Below are positions 1 through 11,046 of a DNA stretch of 39,018 nt, piece by piece. The stretch comes from Lingula anatina (Eukaryota; Brachiopoda; Lingulata; Lingulida; Lingulidae): positions 568,951-607,968 of the forward strand of contig NW_019774014.1 in the NCBI RefSeq assembly GCF_001039355.2, given 5' to 3'. Every line of letters begins with the position of its first letter. The first letter of the stretch is position 1. Position numbers and translations under genes: made by a program. The notes under the pieces are model-generated. The model made no database searches, was not told where the DNA came from, and saw nothing but the letters and a program-made list of their open reading frames with translations.

Positions 1-1823
1 CCTATCCACAAATCTGGTGATGAATCAAATGTTAACAACTACAGGGGAATATCTATTACAAGCTGCCTCGGAAAGCTGTACAACTCGGTCCTGTTAAACA
101 GAATTCAAGCACACGCATCCCAACAAGGGGTACCCCTACCTCATCAAACTGGGTTTAAACATGGTCATGGTACTTCAGATAATATCTTTATATTTAAGTC
201 CATTATTACAAAATTTATGAAAGGAAAGAAAAAATTATACACATGTTTCATTGACTTTTCAAAAGCATTCGATAGTGTTTGGAGGAACGGACTACTGTTC
301 AAGCTAAGTACTCTAGGAATAAGAGGACTTATGTACAAAAACATTAAAAGCATGTATGAAAACTCCCAAGCATGTGTTAAGACAAGTAGTGGTATATCCC
401 CGGCCTTTAATACAACACTAGGTGTAAAACAAGGTGACACATTGAGCCCATTTCTTTTTAATATTTTTATTGATGACCTTCTTAGATCAATTGATAGCGA
501 AAGTGCTGCAAGTCCAGATATAAATGGAATACCAATACAAGGTTTACTCTATGCTGATGACCTCATCCTTATGTCCAAGACCCCCAGTGGGCTAAGGCAA
601 AGTTTGGAAATAGTAGAAAATTTCTGTAACAAGTGGAGACTGACTGTAAATGTCACCAAAACTAAAATAGTTATTTTCAACTCAAAATCAAAAGCTCACA
701 GTGAAATTTTTTTTTCTGTATGGAAAACCAATCCAAGAGGTCAACAAATACATGTATCTATAAGGTCTCCTTCTAAATCGATCAGGAAGCTTTACAGAAA
801 CCAAAAATAATCTCCTACAACGTGCTACAAAGGCATTCTTCAGTCTGTCCAAGTCTCTTCCACTTCATAGTAATGTTAACACATCCTTAAAAGAGAAATT
901 ATTTGATACCCTCATTTCCCCAATCCTTACATATTGCTCAGAGATATGGGGCTACTCGGTGTCAACGGATAACTGCCCTACAGAAAAGTTGCACTTAAAA
1001 TTTTGCAAACAAATCCTTGGCCTCCATCAAAACGTATCAAACTATGGTGTATACACTGAACTTGGCCGCCTTCCCCTCTATACCAAAATACAGTTTGCAT
1101 CTGTCAAACTATGGTGTAAAATTATTCAAATGTCTGATGCTACACTAATGAAACAAGCGTACATACAAGAGATAAATAGTTACAAGTTGCTGACACCCTA
1201 TGTCCCACCCGCAGTCCACAGACTCAGACCAGCTTGTATGTCATTGGTTGAGGGTATCCGAAAAATCCTTTTCACATTTGGCCTTGGTGAAGTGTGGCTT
1301 AGCCAGTCACCTCCAAAAAACTTCACCACAATTTTCAAACAAAGACAAACTGACCACTTTACCCAAATATGCAAAAGCAAACTTCAAGCCAACAGTAAAT
1401 TATCTCTCTTCCGTATACTTAACCAAAAGTGTGAAAGGGCAACTTATGTTGATAAAATAACAAATTACGACACCTTGTCAACCCTTGCTAAACTACGTCT
1501 TAGTGACCATAAACTCCACATCGAAACTAGGCGGCACACCAGGCCAAAAACTGAAAGGTGCGACAGAATCTGTCGCCTGTGCACACAAGGGGTAATTGAG
1601 GAAGAATACCATTTTATATTCCAATGCCCAATGTACAAAACAGACCGAGTCATCTTTTTTCAGTAAAACATCATTCCTAAAAGCTGATTCAAGGTCACCA
1701 GACAGTCAATTATGCCATGTATTTAACAGTGCCAGCAAAGATACTTTAGTGTCCCTCTCCAACTTTAAAATCAAAACATTCAAGAAAAGAAGTGAAGTGG
1801 TTGCTCTGCTTGGTAACTCTTAG
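1..1823 (+). pseudogene. Reverse transcriptase ORF2-like, broken into three frames
   Basis: Frame 1 is open from base 1 to 810 and carries the reverse transcriptase core. Motif A (FIDFSKAFD) is at 247-273, a GVKQGD segment follows, and the catalytic YADD is at 550-561. The similarity continues in frame 2 (764 to about 1655) and then frame 3 (about 1656-1823). Both frame changes fall at T runs (707-715 and 1655-1660), as expected of homopolymer indels, and frame 2 has an in-frame TAA at 761-763. No endonuclease domain is present because the 5' part lies outside the window. The second copy has one T fewer at the later run, which shows that copy 1 carries the insertion. The product is inactive as written. 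Confidence 0.85.
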
Positions 1824-2268
1824 CATATCCCTTAAAATGTCAGTGTATGGTCCCACTGTTGTGAGAAGTGACTCGGCAGTGGGACTGAACATGGCACAAT
1901 ATTTATATCTGTGTAACTTATTTACTTATCTGTCTTATGTAATTGTCATCAATCGTAATTATCAATGTCATCAAACTGGCTTTGAACAGCCATGTAAACA
2001 GCTATGTAACGGTGGTTTTAAGTTTTTTAAAAACATATTCTTTTTGTGTAACATGTTTATAGTATGTTTATGGTAAATTTATAATCACACCAAGGTTTAT
2101 CTCATTGCTTAGATAGAATATTTTAGGAGTAATTTTACTAGTATTTATCTTCATTATATAAAGATGGTAATGCACTAACTGTATTGTATCGTCATTTGTA
2201 TATCATATTGTACAAGGTCATGACAATCTATGTACCAGTAGAGAAATAAATTGAATTGAATTGAATTC
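1..2268 (+). mobile_element. Non-LTR retrotransposon, 3' part (copy 1), decayed
   Basis: The element enters from the left edge, so its 5' end is not visible. It encodes a reverse transcriptase followed by a C-terminal region with a Cys-rich CxxC...C motif near 1570-1630. It ends in an AT-rich 3'UTR and a short TTGAA tandem tail at about 2250-2268, with an AATAAA just before it. A short tandem 3' tail instead of poly(A) is typical of CR1/L2-type LINEs, so that clade is my best guess, with low certainty on the exact family. From 1201 onward it aligns almost base for base with the second copy at 3510-4566. No target-site duplication can be judged because the 5' end is missing. Confidence 0.9.
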
Positions 2269-3509
2269 AAACCAACACACGAAGGTTTGATAAAGGGAGT
2301 CGCGTCGCGATATCTTTCTCTTTCCTTTGAGCAAGCAAAGGGCTCTCCGATGTAAGCTTTCTAAACTAATTTCCTATTTATTGTATATTGTAATTACTCC
2401 ACTTACTCGCCTCCATTGTCTTGTCAAAGTGACAAAGAATGTGTTGTATTCACACACGAGTTGAGAGAAATTTTACACAACTCCTTTGCCTTGCAATTGT
2501 TGCATAATGTCTTTCTCAAGGTTATAATCAGTGTGAGGAGGGTGTCTTGCCTCACTTAAAAAGGGAGTTGTTCTTCATACTGGTTGTTGCTTAACTTATG
2601 CTAACCTACTTTGTACAAATATGGTTTCAATAAATCGCCAAAATGATGACATTAATGAACATTGTGTATCAAACATTTTGATACGATTTAAATAAATGGA
2701 CGAGGAAGATTACGTTATTAGTTACTATTTACCTCTGGCGTTAACTTCGCCCTGCTATATAAATGAACAAATGTTGCAGATCGTAACAAAAAAAAAATTC
2801 TTATAGTGTTTTTATGACATATGATTTACATATTTGATAGTAAAACACTCATCGGCTTTAACGAATCACCTGACGTTAACTATGTTTCCCCCCGACCCCG
2901 AAAAAACTGCTTCTTTTAATTTCGAAATGAATTGCTTTTAAGACAAAGAAGTCCATATTGTCACACATCATAGATACTTAATTTTGTCTTGAATAAAAAA
3001 ATATCCTCAAATTATCGTTTTGTGCTTAAACCTTTCATAACTTGAACCAACTTGACCGCGAGTCCCTTTATTTAATGTATTGTATTACTCATATTACCCA
3101 TTTCATTTGACACTCTCTATGTTTCTCTCCCTTCCCCTTTCTCTTGTTAGAATGAGGTAAATAATTAAGCACTCAAAAAGAGAAAATATTAATTCAACGA
3201 ACCAGTGGGCTGATCCACAACATCCGACACAACAAAATGAATCAAATAACAGCTAGCACAGATTTATATGCAGATAGCTATAGTGTTACTACATACATAA
3301 TCAGCTGCACGCGCGAAGCTGTTGAACAACAGGATTGTTCGCTACGGGAGACCGTTTGTTTACATAAGTACTCTACGTGGCTACCCAGGCTACCAGGGGA
3401 TTAGGCTGTTACTACACACACTGGACAAAAGAAGTGTCACCCCTACTGAGCCAATACTATGGGGGAGATAAATGACTGTGGAATGATGTNACACTGTATA
3501 ACTATTTAA
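2269..3509. other. AT-rich spacer between the two LINE copies
   Basis: No ORF, RNA gene or inverted repeat that I can support. One ambiguous base (N) is at 3490, only 20 bases before the second LINE copy begins. Confidence 0.5.
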
Positions 3510-4566
3510 TGTCCCACCCGCAGTCCACACACTCAGACCAGCTTGTATGTCATGGTCTGAGGGTATCCGAAAAATCCTTTTCACATTTGGCCTTGGTGAT
3601 GTGTGGCTTAGCCAGTCACCTCCAAAAAACTTCACCACAATTTTCAGACAAAGACAAACTGACCACTTTACCCAAATATGCAACAGCAAACTTCAAGCCA
3701 ATAGTAAATTATCTCTCTTCCGTATACTTAACCAAAAGTGTGAAAGGGCAACTTATGTTGATAAAATAACAAATTACGACACCTTGTCAACCCTTGCTAA
3801 ACTACGTCTGAGTGACCATAAACTCCACATCGAAACTGGGCGGCACACCAGGCCAAAAACTGAAAGGCGCGACAGAATCTGTCGCCTGTGCACACAAGGG
3901 GTAATTTAGGATGAATACCATTTTATATTCCAATGCCCAATGTACAAAACAGACCGAGTCACCTTTTTCAGTAAAACCTCATTCCTAAAAGCTGATTCAA
4001 GGCCACCAGACAGTCAAGTATGCCATGTATTTAACAGTGCCAACAAAGATACCTTAGTGTCCCTCTCCAACTTTATAATCAAATCATTCAAGAAAAGAAG
4101 TGAAGTGGTTGCTCTGCTTGGTAACTCCTAGCATATCCCTTAAAATGTCAGTGTATGGTCCCAATGTTGTGAGAAGTGACTCGGCAGTGGGACTGAACAT
4201 GGCACAATATTTATATCTGTGTAACTTATTTACTTATCGGTCTTATGTAATTGTCATTAATCGTAATTATCAATGTCATCAAACTGGCTTTGAACAGCCA
4301 TGTAAACAGCTATGTAACGGTGGTTTTAAGTTTTTTTAAAAAACATATTCTTTTTGTGTAACATGTTTATACTATGTTTATGTTAAATTTATAATCACAC
4401 CAAGGTTTATCTCATTGCTTAGATAGAATATTTTATAAGTGACTTTACTAGTACTTATCTTCATTATATAAAGATGGTAATGCACTAACTGTATTGTATC
4501 GTCATTTGTATATCATATTGTACAAGGTCATGACAATCTATGTACCAGTACAGAAATAAATTGAAA
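3510..4566 (+). mobile_element. Non-LTR retrotransposon, 5'-truncated copy 2
   Basis: Homology to copy 1 begins abruptly at 3510 (matching 1201) and runs to the 3' tail near 4566, in the same orientation and with only scattered substitutions. Abrupt 5' truncation with an intact 3' end is the usual signature of target-primed reverse transcription. The coding remnant is open from about 3547 to 3906, where a GAG codon seen in copy 1 has become TAG. It then reads on in the same frame through 3940-4131 without the T insertion seen in copy 1. The tail is an ATTGAA-like repeat after AATAAA. The N at 3490 leaves open whether the upstream junction is genuine. Confidence 0.88.
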
Positions 4567-4890
4567 TTGAAATATAACGCTAGCTGTCACACATTTATGA
4601 GTGGTAGTCATTGTAGCCTAAGTTACGCGTATAGTCTAGAGAAAAGAAACGTTTTGCACAGTTTAGCATCGATTCATTGTGTACCACTTGCTTACACACA
4701 TATACGAGTGGTATTCAAATAAGTCACATGCATATATAGTCGTATGAAATGTAATAAAAAGTGAGTATAAAACATATTATTACGGAATGAAACACAATAA
4801 ATGGACAGTAATTTGAATATTTAACTATAAATTAAAAAAAAAAAAAAACAAGATTGAAAATAGAGGCGTCATAAAGTCAACTCCAGTGTG

Positions 4891-4984
4891 GGACTCGAAC
4901 CAACATATTGTTAAATTACTACATACTTCCCTGTCATTGGTTACCATAGTAGTCTCATCACCAGTGTCGCTGTCCACTACACCA
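4891..4984 (-). repeat. tRNA-like A/B box pair, possible SINE head
   Basis: Read on the minus strand, 4984-4974 gives TGGTGTAGTGG, a good RNA polymerase III A box. Bases 4901-4891 give GGTTCGAGTCC, a good B box. Their separation (about 74 bases) is too long for an ordinary tRNA, and the flanking bases do not pair as an acceptor stem. A tRNA-derived SINE head or a decayed tRNA fits better than a functional tRNA gene. Confidence 0.4.
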
Positions 4985-5185
4985 CCAGGTCGTTGTGCAA
5001 ACCACCGCCGTTTTGTTATATTATATTTACTTGCATCATTATAATTCTATATTGTCAATATAAAGCGCTTTTACTAAATATATACTGTTCTACAGTAGGA
5101 CCCTAGCTTTTAGACCCAGTTCTTCTGTATGACGGGCGGACTCTGTGTTTCGTGATAGCTGTCATGAAACGTAGGGTCCGGTTAA

Positions 5186-5210
5186 ATGCAGGGTCCGGGG
5201 GACCCTGCAT
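5186..5210. repeat. Perfect 11-bp hairpin of GGGTCC type
   Basis: Arms 5186-5196 and 5200-5210 are perfect reverse complements around a 3-base GGG loop. It is part of a local cluster of GGGTCC/GGACCC words. Confidence 0.8.
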
Positions 5211-5236
5211 ATTATATCCAATTACCATGATACAAG

Positions 5237-5307
5237 GTCCGGGACCCGTTATTTCAGAAACCAGGGGTCCTACGGACCCCTGGTTTCTGAAATAACGGGT
5301 CCCGGAC
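5237..5307. repeat. Perfect 34-bp inverted repeat with 3-base loop
   Basis: Bases 5237-5270 and 5274-5307 are exact reverse complements separated by TAC. The arms carry GGGACCC and GGGGTCC blocks. Such a long, error-free palindrome suggests a foldback transposable element or an arm copied recently; an assembly artefact at a hairpin cannot be excluded. Confidence 0.9.
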
Positions 5308-5511
5308 TTTCTGTCATGGGGGACCTTCTGGTACATGACACCGGTCTCCTCTATTAAATACGAAAGTCATATATTTTGCTTTCAAATCACCATATTTTCT
5401 TACAGTGACAGTTTCCTGTGTTTACTTGTGTCTGGAGTCATTTTCTCTTGTGATTTGTGCTGTATTGCGGGGTTTTGCATATTTAAGTATGACCCCCAAT
5501 TTGGCAATTAC

Positions 5512-5863
5512 CCCCAAATCCTATGAAATCAACATGGAATTTTTCTTTGGCAAATGAAAGGGCATGGTATTGCATCCTAGGGCTCCGACCTATGTCTCCC
5601 ATCACCACTATACATATGCGGTTCTGTCCTGGGTCCATGCTGTTCCAAACGCACATTAACAGAGTTAAAGTGGCCACTCCAACCGCTATACCAAACAGAA
5701 TCATCAATACAATGAACGTGTCGGATGGAAGAGATGTGGAGCCTGAGATAGAGAGAAATGGAGATAGTAACTTCTCCAGTTTATGTACAAAACTCATGTA
5801 GGTCCATTCAAGCATGTCCATGATGCAGACAGAATAGCTTTCACATATACAAACTCTTTTCAA
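5512..5863 (-). CDS. ALG1: ALG1 beta-1,4-mannosyltransferase, first coding exon only
   Basis: ALG1 adds the first mannose from GDP-mannose to dolichyl-PP-GlcNAc2 on the cytosolic face of the ER, early in N-glycan assembly. The exon encodes about 117 residues. A hydrophobic membrane anchor lies at residues 49-73, followed by the family signature GDIGRSPRMQYHALSFA at residues 89-105. The reading frame continues a little past the exon, but a good donor (GGGG|GTAATT) sits at 5512/5511, where similarity to ALG1 ends. The start is the first in-frame ATG; Met15, Met17 or Met23 could be used instead, since N-termini vary in this family. About three quarters of the enzyme, including the GDP-mannose-binding C-terminal part, is not found in the 5.5 kb to the left. 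The gene is head-to-head with ARL6IP1. Confidence 0.88.
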
Positions 5864-6216
5864 ACAGGAACTCCGACTCCTTTATCGTTGCAAAACACAG
5901 TAGTACACATTCGGCGAATGACCTAGTTTTCAACGTGACTTGACCCATTTCCTCATCAGCGTGTTCTCCGTTGTAAGCCTCTTACTCGTAATGCCTACAA
6001 CACATGTATATTGAGATCTTAATTGAAAATGAGATTATAGCTATTGATTTTTTTTATATTAAAGATATAAGAGAAAATAAGAGCATCCATGTAACATTGC
6101 TTGTGATTTCTTTTAAAATTAATCAAAAAGTATTTTGCTTTAAATTGTTTTATTAATATGCAGGAAATACTTATGACGAGATTTTGCGTGATCTAAACAA
6201 ATCAAAAATTTTCAAA
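5864..6216. promoter_or_regulatory. Shared 5' region of ALG1 (-) and ARL6IP1 (+)
   Basis: The two start codons are 353 bases apart and point away from each other, so a bidirectional promoter is inferred. No TATA box is obvious. A pyrimidine/AT tract ending in CAG at 6162-6164 resembles a splice acceptor, so ARL6IP1 may have an upstream non-coding exon. A weak candidate donor is at 5973. Confidence 0.4.
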
Positions 6217-9200
6217 ATGGATGGAGAGGTTAGTAGTACGTCTGCTGAACAAAAGGTAATTTTACGTTAATATGATTAGAAGTTTTTGAGTTTTATTGAT
6301 TTTTAAAAAGAATCCAAAGAGTGAAACAGGTAAAGAATGCGTGAAGGCAGGATATGTAATGTTTTTGCTCTAATTTGCTATTGACAGTTGAAGGTGACCC
6401 CTCCCCTTTATTTTCAATTTAGCTGTCTGCTAATTTTCAGGTATAGTCGGTAAAAAAGACGAGCATTTTTTGTCGTCACTTTCACATGGGCTAGTTTCTT
6501 TTATCTTTTTACTTCCAAGCAATTAATTGTGTAATTGTAAAATCGTAATGATGATTTTTAAGTTGGGTGTTGCAGATTTAGTTTGGTTGGAGATTTAGAA
6601 ATATTTATAATTTCTAATGTTTCAAGTACATAGCCATCAACGTAGTTCTAGGAAACTACCAGCATTATATCCATGTTTTGGTATTGCTAATTTTATAATT
6701 ATCCATAGTGAACAGCAATGCTTACACATTTTACTTTACCTGCCCTCTGTTATTTGCAACCATGGCATGACAAGTTATGTATTGTCCTTTAAAAAGGGAC
6801 GTTTAAAAAGTCTTTATTCCGACTGATCTTACATAGATGTCAGATCACTGGTGTCTCCCTCCCGAATTATGCACCAAAGGCTTTTCGTGACACAAAACAC
6901 CAGCTATACATATTCATTACATCTCTTTACATACTATAGTTACTTATACTAAGGTACAGTTTACCATTACACATTATTATTAACATATACATGTGAATAC
7001 TCTTTTACATATTTATCACATTGTTGAAAAAAATTTTGGTTACAAATTGAAGGAAAAAGATAAGTGGATAGAGAATTAACGTACTGTATATAAAGATCAA
7101 ATACAGGTTTGTGGTAGAAAAAAATTTGTTGGTCACAGTCACTGTCACTATTTACACCTTTAGTATGCAAATTTCGTAGGTCCAAATTTGCATTTATTGA
7201 TAATCATAGTCCACATGGTTTTTGTATTTTGCAACCCTTTTCAACTACATGTACATGCTAGCAAATGGAATCATAGAAGGACATAAGCATGAATGTAATT
7301 TGATACCATGGTGAATTACAGCTGAAAACCTTTGCTAAATAATGGTAAACGCTTTTAAGATGTGGACTGGTAACATAATTTCAGAATATGTGATGCCACA
7401 ATCAGTTAGGTACTCCAATGTAAACTGCATTGGCTACAATTTGTGATTAAATTAATTATTGACTCCTCTTCATTACTTGGTTAAGCCGTGCTGACCATAG
7501 TTTTTAGTCAGTATGTAATTTAAGAACATTATTAGTCAGTATGTAATTTCAGAATATCATTCAATTTGTGTTCTCAGATGTTCTGTACATAGGGTGTATT
7601 TCCAGAGATTTAGATCGATCCAGGGATTAAAATTTAGATCGACCTAACTCCCTGGGGGTTCACGCTAAATTGCAGTCAGACGAGTGCGCACCATAGTTAA
7701 TTACCCCCTTACAGCTTTTAGTAGGCGGGACAGACGCTTAAGCCGGCCAAGCTGACAGTAATCTAGTGAGACTCCCCGCAGGGATAGATCGATCTAAAAA
7801 TCTATGGAAATGGGGTGTAAGACTATCACTAACAAGATTATAGAAGATGCCTGTGTCAATATAGGCTAATTACACACATATGGTTTTCATTTAGTTGTCT
7901 GGGCAAAAAAAATCTAACCCATTTAAAGTGGAAAGTAGAAGAAGACCAGTCTTGTTGCTCTGTATATTGCAGTGTTATCTTCCTCTCAAGCCCAAATCAG
8001 TGATTTATCATTTGGTTATTTGAACATGTCCTTAAATCAGTAACATTACTATCTATGTATATTACATGTATCTATAGTATACTGTAACAGTTATTGATAA
8101 TTTTTGTTCGTAAATTGATAAATATTGATCAGTTCACCGTCATCATCTTTTTCTTCACCAACCTAAGTTTGTTTTCTGAAATGAATCATAGGCCATTAAA
8201 AACTCAGCCATCAAAGTGTGTAATAAGTGAATTTTGCTGTTTTGAAGTAATAGGATTGATGTTACACTTATTGTATGACTTTTATAAAGCATACCTCTTG
8301 TACTGTTCTGAACAGATATGGCAGTAATTCTGTGTTCTGTAAGCTTCCATAACAGTTTGCAAAATGAAGTTTATGTCTCCTTGATCTAAGCTAATTTGAA
8401 TATAACAACATGCTGATAAAGTGATGTGACAAACTCAAGTATGATGTTCGAAATTTGGCCGGTGACGGCCGCATTTATTGAAAGTCCCAAAACTAAGAGA
8501 AATGAAGCAGACTAATAATAAACACTGAATAGTGTTGACAAATGACATTTAACATTAATGTGTGCGCCTGAAATATCTACATTTAAAATAAAATTTCCGA
8601 AGAAATAGTGCACACATTTCAATTTGTGGGGTTGCAAAGAGCGCCATAACAGTTTGCAAAATGAAGTTTTAAGGTCCCTTGGTACTTGTGCTATATGTAT
8701 TTTTCAACCAAGTAACAAAAGAGATTTAGAGCTGCATGATAAGTAAGGGCCCCAGTAAGAGATAAACACATGTCTCGAGTTACAAGTAGTGAGGTTCATT
8801 TCACATTGATATCTTAGGAGTAGTCCTGTAGCACTGTTGGTAGATAGGAATAGGGAAAAACAGTAGGGTACAATATCAACATGAATGTGGCTTAGTGTAA
8901 AAAGCTCATTGAGCCTAGTACTCAGTAGGTATCTTTTGGTGGAGATGATGTTTTATATCAAGAACAAGAGGAAAGTTGATTTCAAAGAGGTTTTAGAACA
9001 TCCAGTCATGGTAAATTTCAATTAATTATCTTTTTAGTTTGCCTCTCCACTCTTTATTTTCAGCAGACATCCAAGTTTTTATTTCCCTTGATTTGGAAAT
9101 GTTTGATTTGTTTGCATTTACAAGCAAGACACGAGACAAAACTTATTTAGTCAATATAGATTTAAGAGAAAAGGCAAATTTTGCTGACTACTGGTATTTG

Positions 9201-10997
9201 AATGTATTTTTTACAAATAAGTATGCAAAAAAATATTTTAGCAATGTTCATTTTCTTCTATGTACATTTCAGAACAGATTTTAGCAATTTTCTTTGTCTT
9301 CTATTTACATTTCAGAACAGAGAGCTGGATCAGTTGAAAACTGACTTGGAAGGCTGGAGAGAAGTTGTGCTTCCAATGAATAAGATTTTACATTGGGAAA
9401 AGCCACACTACCCAGCTGTAATTGTTGGCCTTATCTCCTTTGTATTTTTGTAAGTATTAGAATTTAGAAAGCGTGTGCAAGTGAAGCAGGAATAAATTGC
9501 ATTATCTGGATATTTGATGGCGTCCCGCAAGGAGTTGGACTTCTGCCTTAATGGTGCCTATCAAAATTTAATAGAGCATGTTTATGTGGAAAAAAAGAAA
9601 TGAAATATTTGTGAGACTAGAATAGATTGCATTATCTGGCTATTAGATTGTAAATATAAATTATGATTTTAAGTGTGAATGTGTTGCTCTCTGCCTTTAT
9701 GTGATAAGGTCTTTGCTATTAATCTTTTAAATGATGATTTAGCACTTGAAAACAAGTGAATGTGTTCATTTAAAGGGAAATGAATAGAAAGCAACTCATT
9801 TTGTTTAGTGAAACTGATATTTTACATTCATCAGTCTGTACCATAAACCTTTCAGCTTACTAGCCATTTGTACCACTAGTTTTCTTAAATCTACTGGTTG
9901 GGATTGAGTTCACTGGGCTAAATAAAAATTCAATAATACTGGTCATTTTCCACTATTCTCTTAGTAAAAATAACAAGACTTTGATTTTGGCAAACATTTT
10001 TATTTGAGATTTAGAATCAGCGTGCAAATATTACATTTCAGAAAAATAAATTGAATCAAAAGCTCTTTTGAAAACTTATAGAAAAATTCTAATGTCCATA
10101 TCAGGGTACTAAATTCACACATTTTGAAAAATTTACTGGTCCAAACTAAATTCAACTGGCTGCAGGCATAGGACCAGCAGCTAACATTGCAGACTGCATC
10201 TATTTTGAACACTTTTATGTTTTAGGCTGATATGGTACTTTGAGCCTTCAGTGCTGACAACCATCTCCCTGTTGGGTTTAACCATCTGCCTCATAGATTT
10301 TTTGGTGCCTACTGTAGCCTCCAGTGTTTTTACTAGTGAGCACTGGTAAGTTGATTATGTATGTGTTGTGTTACAGGTTTTTAGCAGATTATATCCTTAA
10401 CACGTAACCCTTTAAATTCCATAGAGTTTTTATGTCATTTGGAATTTATAAATCATCTGGTTAGTATTCTGTGTGTGTAATATTGTGAAAGTGCTGTTCT
10501 GCTTAGTTTGACATTTTGAAATTGATGTACACGTGAAACTTAGTACACCTTTGGCAAAAATGTGCATGTGGGATGCCAAGTTTGATTTGGGACTTGGGGC
10601 TAAAGTAATACCACTGTAAAATCGAGATATTATGCCTGGAGAAAAAAATGCACATATTATATAATTTATATGAATTATATATATATATCTAACCGAAATA
10701 AAACATTTCACTGCCTTACATTTAATGGATCTGTATTCACCTTATGTTTTAGATCATTAAATTGGCTCATGTTTTACATTTGAGCATCTGACTCAGTTTA
10801 AGCTTTAATGTCATAGGTATGTTTGGGTTATATCCACAGTGTGGAGATGAGTAAGACTTGTGAAAGCAATTTATTTTAGATCAAGCACTATGATTAAGAA
10901 AGTTGCCTAAAGTATTTTAACAGCTTTATATACTTTTAGAAATGATCTTATGTCTACCTACACATGCACTTCTCCGTTAGGAGTACTAGCACATAAA

Positions 10998-11046
<49 letters not shown>

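Larger units (their letters stand above)
4567..5511. other. Gene-free stretch between LINE copy 2 and ALG1 exon 1
   Basis: Contains a poly(A) run near 4832-4848, a tRNA-like A/B box pair on the minus strand (4891-4984) and the GGGTCC hairpin cluster (5098-5320). ALG1 exon 2 would be expected here or further left on the minus strand, but I could not find it. Confidence 0.5.

Noticed and set aside
4891-4984. Functional tRNA gene
   Set aside because: Box spacing is too long and acceptor and T-stem pairing is poor; kept only as a tRNA-like element.
9039-9284. Plus-strand ORF just before ARL6IP1 exon 2
   Set aside because: It crosses the duplicated acceptor and reads intron; it matches no part of the ARL6IP1 family.
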